Positions 59,101-64,000 of a stretch of 64,000 nucleotides of DNA are shown here, in pieces (the stretch's first letter is position 1; each line of letters begins with the position of its first letter). The position numbers were made by a program, and so were the translations under genes. Origin of the DNA: Allosphingosinicella deserti (GTDB lineage: Bacteria > Pseudomonadota > Alphaproteobacteria > Sphingomonadales > Sphingomonadaceae); assembly GCF_003012735.1 (NCBI RefSeq), contig NZ_PXYI01000002.1, positions 806,001-870,000 of the forward strand, in the 5' to 3' direction. Below the pieces are notes generated by a model. The model searched no databases and had not been told where the DNA came from. It saw only the letters and a program-made list of their open reading frames with translations.

Positions 59101-60959
59101 TGATGAAGAACACGCACAATGCGTCGACGTTCAAGCCCTATGATCCTGCCGAGGCGATGGGCGAGACCAGCCCGACCACGCCCAAGCCGCAGACGCAGAA
59201 GAGCAACAAGTGCGGCGTGTTCGGGGCCGTGCTCCTAGCCGTCGTGGCGATCGCGGTGACCGTCGTCACCTCGGGCGCTCTCTTGGCAGCTACAGGCGCG
59301 GTTCAAGGCGGGCTCAGCGCTGGCATATCGGCGACGTTGGGCATCGGCGGTGTCACGGGCGCAGCGGCGGGCGTCACCGCAGGGTCGTTTATCGCGGCCG
59401 GGGCTATTGGCGGTGCGGTTGGTTCTGCAGCCAGCCAAGGTCTCGGCGTGCTCACCGGCTTGCAGGACAGCTTTAGCTGGAAAGGGGTGGCTCTTGGCTC
59501 GCTTGGTGGAGCCGTAGGTGGAGCCACTGGTGTGGGCGGTCTCTTTGGAAAGTCGGGAGCCTTCGCTGGTTTTGGAGGAACATTCGCGCAGGGAGCGTTG
59601 CGGGGCGTCCTGGCAAGTGGCCTGACGCAGGGGATTGCGGTCGCCAGTGGACTTCAGTCCAAGTTGAATTGGGTCGGCGTCGCAGCCGCGGGTGTCGGTG
59701 GTGGTGTCGCGGCCAGCGTTGGGGGCGCTTTACGGATGAACGCTGCCGATCTGTCAGCGACCGCCGTAGGAAAAAGCCTTGTGGCTGGCATGGCAGGTGG
59801 CATTGCCAACGCCGCAAGCCGCAGCTTGCTCGATGGCTCTGATTTTGGCGACAACGTCATTGCGGCGCTCCCGGATGTTATTGCATCGACCATCGGAGGG
59901 TTGATCGGTGCGGCGGCAACCAAGAACTACCTAGCGTCTTCTGAAGGGGCGACCTGGGGTATTCTCGTGTCAGCCAGAGGGCCCGGAGCCCTCATGCAGA
60001 ATGAGCGAGCGCCCTTTGCAGATCTCGTTGCCGCGACGGAGCTCCTCAAGACGAATCCGACCAGTCAGGAATATCAATCTCAATATCATCAGATGCTGGA
60101 CGCCTTGCTTAACGAGGCATCAAAAACTCCGTACGGTCTTCAACAGGTGGAGGGCTTTAGGCGCGAACTCGGGCTAGGCGGCTCAGGGGCACTCGTGTCG
60201 GGCGGATCCGAGGAGATCGTGGGCGTAAAAACCTACTACCTGGGAAAACCCATAGATCGTGCCGGCATTTGGATTGGCAAAGCTAAGAGCCAAATCGAAA
60301 ACCAAGTGTCGCAATTTCTTGCAGAACGGCCGGGCGCGGCTCTCATTCTGAACGTCGCTAACGTCGGCTTTACGGTAGCAGGAGGACCGATAAGGTACGG
60401 CGTTGGGAGTGCTTTGGAAATCTTCGGGGAGAGTGTTCGTGGGTGGATAGCCGATGGCTATCGGGGTGCCGATTGGGATGACACCAATGCCACACGAGGC
60501 GGGTCTGGCATCCACTTCGCTGCATCCGCACTTGCAGGTTCCGGGGTCATCAAAATGGGCATCCTGGCTGGCGTTCGGCCAGACGCGAGGATCAGTTCGT
60601 CGCTCATCCCGGGTGTGGTTCAGTCGCGAATAAACTTGAATCATCGCGGCGTGGATGGTCGAGAAGTCCGCGGACCGGCAAAGGCTGGATGGGAGCATGC
60701 CGTAGCCGGTCACTTCAACCCGGCCAAAGCCGACAAAAGCCAGTTTATAATTTCTCAAGACCAACTTCAGAATATACTTACTAGTGATACAGTCTTGAAA
60801 GCTTCCGTAGCGAGATTGAGTAGTAACAGGTTTAAGAGGGTTGTCGATGTAGGTCTCGTCGGAAGGCTATCTGCAAATAGAGGCGGTGCAAGCACTAACT
60901 TCATCACCGTATATACTGATAGATTTGGAAACTTGCTAACTGTACACCCAGGAAAGTGA
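47136..60959 (+). CDS. Giant YD-repeat (RHS-like) toxin with unrecognised C-terminal tip
   Basis: The product is 4607 residues. ATG 47136 is chosen because it aligns with the second RHS gene (MVAIFTGGGTG; GRNGEQVFVNAATGNLVIRQ); a GTG five codons earlier is open. Layout: N-terminal and YD region; a double beta-rich module (48424-49231); four tandem beta-rich domains of about 170 residues (49590-51650); a second copy of the double module (51946-52753); YD repeats to about 58670; LysM (about 58950-59110); SNKCGVFG; a hydrophobic Gly/Ala region with the FGDNVIAALPDVIASTIGG motif (59227-59905). No Hint domain. The last ~90 residues, after AGWEHAVAGHFN, are AT-richer and not shared with the other genes. 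They hold two His, a VVDVGLVGRL strand and TNFITVYTDRFGNLLTVHPG, an order seen in some BECR-type RNase tips, but no family is assigned. Confidence 0.92.
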   Translation: MVAIFTGGGTGLERGSGALLGRAGLLGSSSLGRNGEQVFVNAATGNLVIRQSDEILIGRGPDAAIDRTYNSQSAVPQDNGGRWRQSTERRIHALTGTVNAAGSSVRRVSADGSDILYTYDVARSLYRTTQGAGAHDSLAFGSGAWTWTDGSTQVRETYAAYTDHWRIASEVDSSGNTLTFAYTGANLARITTADGGFVDYAWSGGNITAIVTGSTDLVTAAARTLTRTRYGYDGLSRLTTVTVDISPEDNSIADGRTYVTMYSYDGNSNRIATIAQTDGSLLAIGYTGELVTSLTETVAAGVTRVTTLAYGTTSTLITDPAGQVTRLDYSAAGERSLEKITAPAPSAGATPHVVSFTYDPATGDVASVTDAQGGVERFVYDGAGNLAVSIGADGNAVTRVYGTRNELISESRSTSSGGTQASNLIPNALLLEGTGGWQFDNVERVAGGVGDPVPFYARSVGGQSAGLSRSRVPLTSSASSFDLSLTYKVGKPGTQVKFGAFWYDAEGRFLKEDYFNHWPTDTAWTTSSHEITKPAGAAYYSPFFVTYAANDICFAAPSLTESNLIPNANLLDGTAGWQLDNVERVAGGVGDPAPFYVRSVGTQPAGLSRNQVPLTSGASSFELSLTYKVGQPGAQVKFGVFWYDAEGRFLKEDYFNHWPTDTAWTTSSHEITKPAGAAYYSPFFVTYAPVDHCFAAPRLEAVGVDVTRFVHDAKGRLRYTISPGAGVVEHRYSSAGNLEYTIEYPEHRCDLSALAAGQLVTEAQMDGWRNALVDRSGVKVTYRSYDARGNLTAETRYDGATVQGLPIGASASPAPSVTVPILAGRNTAVTAQADGSYRVVKTSGVNNSYDASAFGSAGFSGDFVLLLRPQQTDRYLIGGMSRSPASTTSYLGVDYGLEVGPGGSVAFVEGSGYGGLGTTVTTGECLWVARVGTTLYYLKGATFDQAVAAGALRSVAGVGGTLYFDAALYSAGAAFDVALSGVADPAYMPVSAPISAGANTSVVAQADGSYRIAKTSGGQAAYDASITSSTAFSGDFVLRMRPRRTDRYFTAGVSTAPAASNSYTGINYGIEFGIGGNVQYIEGTAYQSLATGYAAGEDFWLVRSGETIYYFRGPTLEQAVQAGALRSVTGVIGTLYVDVAIYSLDAECDLAIADPQSAVSAAIVGHKNTLVTDLGNGSFRVRKAAGSAGAYDASVRSSATFTGDFALRLQPRQSDKHFIGGVATNPNASDSYTNLDFGIELLADGRLFYVEGAGYGALESRYVAGDTLWLTRVGDTISYYKGNTLDQAIAAGALRSVISGGIGPVCFDAAIYSVGAECDVAIDTPMAMRARAQGAAISGYQNTVVTAQVDGSFRIRKAAGAVNGYDASVRSAQSFPGDFVLRLRPQQGDRYFIGGVSRNPDASNSFTNIDAGIEMLADGRLFYVEGTGYGSLGARYAAGDTLWLRRVGSNLSYYKGASLEQAVAAGPLRVVSGSALGTVSFDSAIYSLGAECDVAIWGESGGEPAMSGAGVRAVRYSYDQAGRLLSRQAGGEASETFVYDGLGRMVASVDTAGGRTSIAFNDSASRTIVTLASGLVQTSTFNRAGELIASTNSSALNLIPNADLLEGTGGWQFDNVERVAGGVGDPVPFYARSVGGQSAGLSRSRVPLTSSASSFDLSLTYKVGKPGTQVKFGAFWYDAEGRFLKEDYFNHWPTDTAWTTSSHEITKPAGAAYYSPFFVTYAANDICFAAPSLTESNLIPNANLLDGTAGWQLDNVERVAGGVGDPAPFYVRSVGTQPAGLSRNQVPLTSGASSFELSLTYKVGQPGAQVKFGVFWYDAEGRFLKEDYFNHWPTDTAWTTSSHEITKPAGAAYYSPFFVTYAPVDHCFAAPRLQPSREGAIESAATVYKYDQLGRLRVSTDATGRNAYFVYDRLGRKVADVDHLGQIVEYRYDANGGIVATARYATGLTAAQLAGLADPMVAVDIAGLRPTAQESDLWNWNVHDREGRLLAAIEGDGSVTAYGYDAAGRLVRTTAFQNRLTAAQLAGFKTNPPEAPILPAGSTGDSIARKFYDKDGRLVAALNGEGFLSRAVFDLAGQKVEEIAYASPVQAALRATGSLDQLIAAAASGVADRRTRFIHDGQGALRFQVDALNHVTEFTYNAAGKVTATVSHSGTIATTSDYSFHNVKALVAAAATTSEEPRRASIVYDAAGRAAYTIDGEGAVTGFVYDEVGQVVKTIRFAGRWTVGLPTLAVLEAWAGSVSGDAANRVTRNVYDDRGLLRFVIDAEGFVTRHDYDAAGRQIGETRWDAAVVPADYGFAMLQSLPTGTFVHRTFVYDNSGRLTETVDAAGGRTRLSYNANGTLGARVTAYGTADASTVAYTYDNAGHVVAEHRGYGTSDPAITRYVYDGHGNVVEITDPLGNKTLRSHDRLGRLLTETNAESGIVSYEYDAFGGVVKTTDARGNATYQYYDRAGRLTISRDAENHVTETAYTPFGEVKSVTRRSQRATNAAAVGTLPIVASDAKDATTHFEYDRLGRVVKTIDAEGSFETYKLDAFGQRIEVRNKLGGVTLNSFDRRGLLVAETLPMSSVKPDGTTQATTVTNRFKYDARGNRLEMVEASGLAEARTTLSFYDRADRLTETRIILKEADRTSPDAETPRERYKYDQLGRLIETVSALGARTLFYYDKLGRKVAEVNAVGTLTTHTHDKNGNLTSTRVYGTAVALPTSAGGAAPGAPSGPYRETLYVYDKLGRLTKTSVANILTGAWNGSAYATATGTLTTQYDYDANGNVVKVTDANGNAALSYYDRNNRRVGQVDQEKYLTAWSFDAEGNVLSERRYATQASGTPVVTAPPTLPTHVNDRVTDFSYDKNGNRQVERRWLDGTKAGAGDSFVRYAYNGLGQVTSKQEATGDTTTYRYDLAGRLETEKRQGFVDHSGAAVSPTTNYRYDGLNNLVRTAEGMAGERVTRYVYGAGGRLASMTNAAGGEFSYVYDAAGNKIRESYARRQVQSVNAQGVVTYRDLTEAVIETRDVLGRVTGQALASWNGGTWVNGDRQDTAYNSFGEVSARGTNGLWQEQFAYNAAGQLTATNSGGGVWRYFVYDNAGNQTLAVESEGTDLAGKTLDQVLALARGNGAWAGATYVDGINTTITIVDKRGQATTTAAMKRQLSATVSAVDIATTKGYNAFGEVAWEKNAEGAQTSYVYNTMGRVRSIVRPTVSVTSENGTRQQVAPTEYFSYDLSGRLTGTTDANGNVTTRQLLAGTGYGGSEALVTVETHADGGVSRIIYDQFGDARVIRNELETSASHTLRSVHDETRNYDNLGRLVLQTERGGLTHAYTYDLLGRRILHTNTVLGSANAEITDYDLQGRVTRQVAFGGDTTTTSYAWDATLKTAGVTVGGWATTTTLANTLTSIEKEDVFGHALYKKDLGGRISEMSYDKAGRLTARTGAGAMSWTWLNSGLVDTITVTTGVATGDNWTRKTTSHSYDLLGNLAAQKTVDAGSERYNFFYRDGEPEVYINTWSTVTQDATADYDTLGRLVWWSEAGTGTAPAARTDYEYDANGNIRRTLASYRALDTNGTASTSASTQDLWYRYDKMNRVTTAKGSLQNGQIVGGEINTYNVAGQRKTTTKTVAASASIPNPYDYDGTQPYIEQGYEGQRLETYVYDAAGNLDLVYGIDGGWEQRPDGTIVGLPPSGTGSRIADYDYDGLGRVTRQLDYDASGTVVQYQRDVTYNTKSQITGETTNTRRGSDRFRTIVVNDYGTGTAYALGAVVWSTSQNDKFVNGSGTAATGSANPLDTRTDNTIGWYDGAVTTKVRFDENTASTSNTVFNTTYSYNDAGQLQSATVNDGRPRKVTYTNDMTGQVIRRDEADNKIPTQSQPNLNGDPHEVWYRFGGKQMGYVGNNGTLDTDYQSSVSNRTATAGTGAFRNGGAYGGFHADFDLSTSALTSYSQGGSGGSYTVQGGETLTSIAAQLWGDASLWYKLAEANGLSASNALMEGQRLTIPAGVMKNTHNASTFKPYDPAEAMGETSPTTPKPQTQKSNKCGVFGAVLLAVVAIAVTVVTSGALLAATGAVQGGLSAGISATLGIGGVTGAAAGVTAGSFIAAGAIGGAVGSAASQGLGVLTGLQDSFSWKGVALGSLGGAVGGATGVGGLFGKSGAFAGFGGTFAQGALRGVLASGLTQGIAVASGLQSKLNWVGVAAAGVGGGVAASVGGALRMNAADLSATAVGKSLVAGMAGGIANAASRSLLDGSDFGDNVIAALPDVIASTIGGLIGAAATKNYLASSEGATWGILVSARGPGALMQNERAPFADLVAATELLKTNPTSQEYQSQYHQMLDALLNEASKTPYGLQQVEGFRRELGLGGSGALVSGGSEEIVGVKTYYLGKPIDRAGIWIGKAKSQIENQVSQFLAERPGAALILNVANVGFTVAGGPIRYGVGSALEIFGESVRGWIADGYRGADWDDTNATRGGSGIHFAASALAGSGVIKMGILAGVRPDARISSSLIPGVVQSRINLNHRGVDGREVRGPAKAGWEHAVAGHFNPAKADKSQFIISQDQLQNILTSDTVLKASVARLSSNRFKRVVDVGLVGRLSANRGGASTNFITVYTDRFGNLLTVHPGK
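48424..49231 (+). repeat. 808-bp intragenic direct repeat, copy A
   Basis: Encodes two related beta-rich modules, each with GWQ[F/L]DNVERVAGGVGDP at the start and FWYDAEGRFLKEDYFNHWPT near the end. Copy B is at 51946-52753, offset 3522 bases, and appears identical or nearly so at the DNA level. Confidence 0.92.
49590..51650 (+). repeat. Four tandem beta-rich domains in the third RHS protein
   Basis: Four units of about 510 bases start near 49590, 50110, 50617 and 51140. Each follows the pattern [A/G]..NT.V[T/V]....GS[Y/F]R..K, YDAS, GDF.LR..P...D, a YGLE/IEML strand, LW..R.G...YY.KG, and a closing FD.A[I/L]YS.[G/D]AE.DVAI. The DNA copies differ, so this is older than the 808-bp repeat. The first RHS gene has one complete and one partial unit of the same type at its visible N-terminus. 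Function unknown; a binding or spacer role is possible. Confidence 0.85.
51946..52753 (+). repeat. 808-bp intragenic direct repeat, copy B
   Basis: Second copy of 48424-49231, in frame within the same RHS gene. Sequence before and after the repeat differs completely between the two copies, so the edges are sharp. Confidence 0.92.
55843..59222 (+). repeat. RHS core tract shared with 39918-43305 and (more diverged) about 5430-8095
   Basis: From about 55843 to 57475 the DNA is nearly identical to 39918-41550 of the second RHS gene (offset 15925). After a short diverged patch, similarity resumes to the SNKCGVFG codons. The first RHS gene carries the same tract from about 5430 to 8095 with more substitutions, almost identical over the LysM part. 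All three copies have the same orientation. After SNKCGVFG the three sequences diverge. Confidence 0.9.
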
Positions 60960-60961
60960 TT

Positions 60962-61336
60962 ATGCTGGAACAGGCAATTTTTGACGTCGCTGATCTAAAC
61001 GAACGACTTTCACGTGGGAAGATATTTCTCGATGCATATGAAGGAATGAACGATTCTAGCGTATTGTTTAAATGTCTAGAGGAAATTGGATTTCATTCAG
61101 GTGATTTCATCATCATATCGTTGACTCCCGATGGAGATGATACCATGGTAGGACGTTTGATGACCAGGGATAAAGATGTTTATGAATTCGATCTCAATCT
61201 CAACGAAGGCTTTTTCCAGAATTCGCATATTGAAAAGGTTAAGTCGGTTAAAGACATATCGATGACTGGCAAGTCGAACAAATTCGAGGATTTAGAAGAG
61301 TTGGCGGCGATCCGTATTCTTGAAGGTCTGGACTGA
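60962..61336 (+). CDS. Candidate immunity protein for the third RHS toxin
   Basis: This 124-residue acidic protein starts at ATG 60962, two bases after the toxin stop, with GGAAAG as ribosome site. No family is recognised. It is soluble-looking with no signal or membrane segment: an N-terminal FDVADLNERLSRGKIFLDAY, a central beta part (GDFIIISLTPDGDDTMVGRL) and a C-terminal helix (FEDLEELAAIRILEGLD). The position directly after a variable toxin tip and the shared AT-richer composition are what identify it as immunity; sequence alone does not. Confidence 0.72.
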   Translation: MLEQAIFDVADLNERLSRGKIFLDAYEGMNDSSVLFKCLEEIGFHSGDFIIISLTPDGDDTMVGRLMTRDKDVYEFDLNLNEGFFQNSHIEKVKSVKDISMTGKSNKFEDLEELAAIRILEGLD

Positions 61337-61447
61337 GGTTGTTTGAAGTTGCCGTGGAATGGGGTGGACGATGTAGACTCATCCTCCGAGCTGCACCGGT
61401 AGTGCATTCAATTGGCATCTGTCTGGCGGTGTGAGGAAATTTGGCGC

Positions 61448-62797
61448 ATGGTCCGCGTTGCTCGAGCTCTCTTTCCTGGTCTCCCGCCACGCCCATCCCA
61501 AATATCGCCGTTCGGCCTGCAAGTTGACATGCGGCGGGGGGACCGGGTCATGGACGACGATTGCACCATCTTCGTGCGGAACCAGGAGGATGGCGTCGTT
61601 CCAGCCTCTGGAGTCGTGGTAATTGCCGACGATACCGACGGTGTTCAATTCACCCAGGCGGAGCAGGGCGGCGCTGGCGAGCTCTACTATAGTTCAGATG
61701 AGTTCGGGCAGCCGGAAGGCGTCATCGTCACGCCGCAGGTGCCCGGCTATTGGGTCACCCATGCCGAGGATGCGTGCGACGGGAGCACCGTGATATGCCC
61801 CGAGATCGACCGTCCTGGCGAAGCAGGATGGTGGCACCGCCTGCTCGAAGACCACGCCGTCGACCCGCAGCGCGGTGCCGGGATCCGTATCGGGATTGTC
61901 GACAGCGGGTTTGCGCCCCAGGCTGGGCTCGAGCACGTGCGATTCCTGTCAAGGCCGGGAGAAAGACATGATGAGCAGCCGAGGGGACCCTTCTGGCGTC
62001 ATGGCGAGGTTGTCTGTCGGGTCATCGGGGATCGGGCCGCTCCTGCCTGCTGCGCTCCGATCGCGCCTGGTGCGGACTTGCTCTTCGCCAGTGCCAGTTT
62101 CACCCGCAGGACGCTTCGGCACAAACGCTTCCTTTTCCCGGCAGCACTCGAGCCGTGCGAGCTCGATCTGGACCCGACCCATGTCGCCGATGCTGTCTCG
62201 AGAATGGTGCTCGAGGAACGGGTGCACTTGATCAATCTCAGCCTGGGCACCTTCGACGAGCTTCCGGACGAGACCGGGCTCGCCGAGGCGATCGAGCTGG
62301 CCTGGTCGGAGGGCGTTCTCGTAGTCTGCGCCGCCGGAAACGAGCCTTATGACCGCGCAGCATTTCCAGCGGTGCGCGACGATTGCGTCGGCGTCGGAGC
62401 CATCGGGCGGCGGGGCTGGGGCCCACCCGAAGGCCTTGGCCGTTTCTCGGAAGCCCTCTCGGAAGAGGATGGAGAGGTTCACGGCGAGGCAATCTTCTAC
62501 TCGCCACTGAGCGCTTATGGAGATGGCGTCGATGTGGTGGGGCCGGGCGTGAGCATTCTGGTTGCAAGGGAAGGTCGTCCAGCGTTCGACGTGACGGGCA
62601 CCTCGTTCGCTGCGCCGATCGTCACGGGACTGCTGGCGGTTGATCTCGCCGGCGATGAGGCTTATCTTGCGATGCCGGCGGACGCTCGACGCGCGGCTCA
62701 TGCGAGGCAACGACTTGCCGACTTGTGCATTCGAACGGGTGTGGATGAAGAATGGGAGGGCCATGGTCTCCCTTGGCTATGCGATACCCGACCTTAA
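61448..62797 (+). CDS. Subtilisin-like (S8) serine peptidase
   Basis: The product is 449 residues from ATG 61448; a TTG start at 61412 is open but less likely. An N-terminal part (about residues 35-115) looks like an Ig-type or regulatory beta domain (DGVVPASGVVVIADDTDGVQ, then ELYYSSDEFGQPEGVIV). The S8 domain follows with all catalytic residues: Asp152 in IRIGIVDSG, His185 in WRHGEVVCRV, Asn298 in VVCAAGNEP and Ser386 in VTGTSFAAPIVTG. There is no signal peptide, so it may act in the cytoplasm or be exported by another route. A small basic gene follows 27 bases downstream. Whether it processes the neighbouring RHS protein is speculation. Confidence 0.88.
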   Translation: MVRVARALFPGLPPRPSQISPFGLQVDMRRGDRVMDDDCTIFVRNQEDGVVPASGVVVIADDTDGVQFTQAEQGGAGELYYSSDEFGQPEGVIVTPQVPGYWVTHAEDACDGSTVICPEIDRPGEAGWWHRLLEDHAVDPQRGAGIRIGIVDSGFAPQAGLEHVRFLSRPGERHDEQPRGPFWRHGEVVCRVIGDRAAPACCAPIAPGADLLFASASFTRRTLRHKRFLFPAALEPCELDLDPTHVADAVSRMVLEERVHLINLSLGTFDELPDETGLAEAIELAWSEGVLVVCAAGNEPYDRAAFPAVRDDCVGVGAIGRRGWGPPEGLGRFSEALSEEDGEVHGEAIFYSPLSAYGDGVDVVGPGVSILVAREGRPAFDVTGTSFAAPIVTGLLAVDLAGDEAYLAMPADARRAAHARQRLADLCIRTGVDEEWEGHGLPWLCDTRP

Positions 62798-62824
62798 TCT
62801 TCTCCCTGTACGGAAGAGCATATC

Positions 62825-63157
62825 ATGAGTGACAGCGATCTCAGGCAGCTGATTGTGACGATGCGGAAAGATTGCGCTCGTCTATATGCGGCAGGTCGAT
62901 TGCCCCTCGATGGCGACAGCCTTCTCGGCAGGTTCTCGACGGCAGAGCTGATCGGTGAGCCGGGATACAGCATGCGCGTCGTCGTGAACCGGACCGAGTT
63001 CGCCGAACTCTGCCGCGCGCTGTCAGCGAACTTCGTCGTCGAGCCCGATCACACCCTCCAGACATTCGAGACGCGCAAGGCGCGGCTCAAGCGGCCGGGT
63101 CGTCGGCGGACCCTCCGCATCGTGAGAAAGCCTTCGAGCGCCAGCGCCTCCGCCTGA
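62825..63157 (+). CDS. Small basic partner of the S8 peptidase, unknown family
   Basis: This 110-residue protein starts at ATG 62825, 27 bases after the peptidase gene, so the two are probably one operon. The N-terminal two thirds look globular and mixed helix/strand (DLRQLIVTMRKDCARLYAAG; EPGYSMRVVVNRTEFAELCR). The C-terminus is strongly basic (RKARLKRPGRRRTLRIVRKP). Small partners next to S8 peptidases are sometimes inhibitors or chaperones; a DNA- or RNA-binding role would also fit the basic tail. No family is recognised. Confidence 0.68.
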   Translation: MSDSDLRQLIVTMRKDCARLYAAGRLPLDGDSLLGRFSTAELIGEPGYSMRVVVNRTEFAELCRALSANFVVEPDHTLQTFETRKARLKRPGRRRTLRIVRKPSSASASA

Positions 63158-63681
63158 GTAACCATGCGGAAAAGGCCGGAATGATCGGCTGACGCCGACG
63201 GACACCGGATCTCCGACCGGCATTTGAGTGCGCCCTGATCCGCAGGCCGCTCTTGCAGCCGGGACAGCGTCTTTCGCCGTCTTGCGATCGCCGCATTCCC
63301 TGCGAAGCTAATCTTTGTCGGGCAAGCTCACAGTCCGCAGGGAATCTCACTCAGGCAGTAGGCGATTACGTTTTTCTTCGGGATCGTTGATGCCGGGAGC
63401 GAGGCTCGTCGCCCGTGACATGGTGCGCGTCCAAGACCGCACGTAACGCGGCCGCCATTTTCCCATGCGCGGCCGCGCCGGGGCTGCTGCTGCGGGGATA
63501 TTTGAAAGGTAGGGCGCGAAAGACGTCTGACTGGCACTCCCAAATCAGCCGCCAGCTTTGCCGCTTCGAATGCAACCAAAACTTTGACTTGTCATTGCGA
63601 CCGGGAGTCCGGAAGATGTCGGACGTCCGGTCGTCAATGTATTCGTCGCGGCGCGTTCCACTTCAGCTCTGGGGGCGTCAC
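63158..63681. other. Noncoding stretch with one hairpin
   Basis: No convincing gene is seen on either strand in these 520 bases. A TTGACT hexamer lies at 63585-63590. A nested inverted repeat at 63599-63632 (listed separately) sits about 50 bases before the last CDS. Confidence 0.4.
63599..63632. promoter_or_regulatory. Nested inverted repeat upstream of the last CDS
   Basis: Outer arms GACCGG and CCGGTC enclose inner arms GTCCG and CGGAC with an 8-base loop. It could be an operator or an mRNA hairpin ahead of the CDS at 63682. There is no T run, so a terminator is unlikely. Confidence 0.35.
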
Positions 63682-64000
63682 ATGTCGGTGATCGGAAGCC
63701 TCATTCGCTTCGTATTTGGCGGCCGGTGGGGAAAGAAGCGGCAGCTCTTCTATTTCGAAGACATACTTCCGTACGAACTCGCCGCAATCAACGAACGGCG
63801 GGCGAGAAAGCAATCGCCAAAGGGTCCGGTGGTCGCACTCGAATCGGGCGATCGTCCCGAGTTCGGAGAACCGCGCGCTCCCATCTTTGTGGACTGGCTG
63901 GAAGGCAGCGATCGCTACGTCGAGGCGCAGCACCTTCGAAAGCAAGGAGACGAATACTCCCGACGGCGCGCGGGCCCCGAGGCCGAGCCGCGCTCGCCGG
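63682..64000 (+). CDS. Probable CDS of unknown function, cut by the window edge
   Basis: From ATG 63682, with GGGGG 7-11 bases upstream, the frame stays open to the last base (106 codons). It reads MSVIGSLIRFVFGGRWGKKR, then QLFYFEDILPYELAAINERR, a PVVALESGDRPEF region and IFVDWLEGSDRYVEAQHLRK. Codon use fits the window. A 103-codon frame on the other strand (63634-63945) competes, so the call is moderate. No family is recognised. Confidence 0.45.
   Translation, partial: MSVIGSLIRFVFGGRWGKKRQLFYFEDILPYELAAINERRARKQSPKGPVVALESGDRPEFGEPRAPIFVDWLEGSDRYVEAQHLRKQGDEYSRRRAGPEAEPRSP

Noticed and set aside
63328-63579. Minus-strand ORF of 83 codons in the right noncoding stretch
   Set aside because: No ribosome site or recognisable protein features were seen and it overlaps another frame of similar quality.

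Overview
The window is GC-rich bacterial DNA, most likely from an alphaproteobacterium of the sphingomonad type. This is judged from codon use, from 'EIVVTG'-type motifs in two of the giant proteins, and from the character of the flagellar proteins; no rRNA or other marker confirms it. It holds a compact flagellar locus (about 11.0-32.0 kb) bracketed by three giant YD-repeat (RHS-like) polymorphic toxin loci. All three giant genes read on the + strand.

Left block (1-10.9 kb): the 3' part of a giant RHS gene (its start lies outside the window) ends in a WHH-type HNH nuclease tip. It is followed by a SUKH/SMI1-KNR4-like immunity gene, a small unknown gene, and a decayed IS3-family remnant.

Flagellar block (11.0-32.0 kb): fliQ-fliR-flhB-flhA-TPR run rightward. 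They converge on one long leftward operon with mostly overlapping or closely abutting genes: flgF-flgG-flgA-flgH-flgI-flgB-flgC-fliE-fliF-(unknown)-fliH-fliI-fliJ-fliK-flgD-flgE-fliM-like-fliN-fliO-fliP-fliA-TPR-(unknown). Rod, hook, both rings, the export gate and the ATPase are present. There is no recognisable FliG, FliF has almost no C-terminal tail, and the FliM-like protein lacks the CheY-binding N-terminus. Filament, stator and chemotaxis genes are not in the window.

Middle block (32.2-47.1 kb): a noncoding region leads into a second giant RHS gene. It carries YD repeats, a LysM domain, a Gly/Ala-rich hydrophobic domain, a Hint domain and a barnase-type RNase tip, followed by a barstar-like immunity gene. 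Starting inside the barstar stop codon is a 145-bp copy of the beginning of the Hint module, cut off by a frameshifted IS3 transposase remnant. This looks like the scar of a displaced toxin cassette.

Right block (47.1-64 kb): a third giant RHS gene (4607 aa) has four tandem beta-rich domains and a duplicated 808-bp segment. Its tip is an unrecognised, AT-richer putative toxin followed by an unrecognised immunity candidate. Then come a subtilisin-like (S8) peptidase with an intact triad, a small basic partner gene, a noncoding stretch, and a probable CDS running off the right edge.

The three RHS genes share long near-identical core tracts but have unrelated tips and unrelated downstream immunity genes. 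This is the expected layout of a toxin family that diversifies by tip exchange. The tracts are direct repeats, so recombination between genes 1 and 2 would delete or duplicate the whole flagellar locus.
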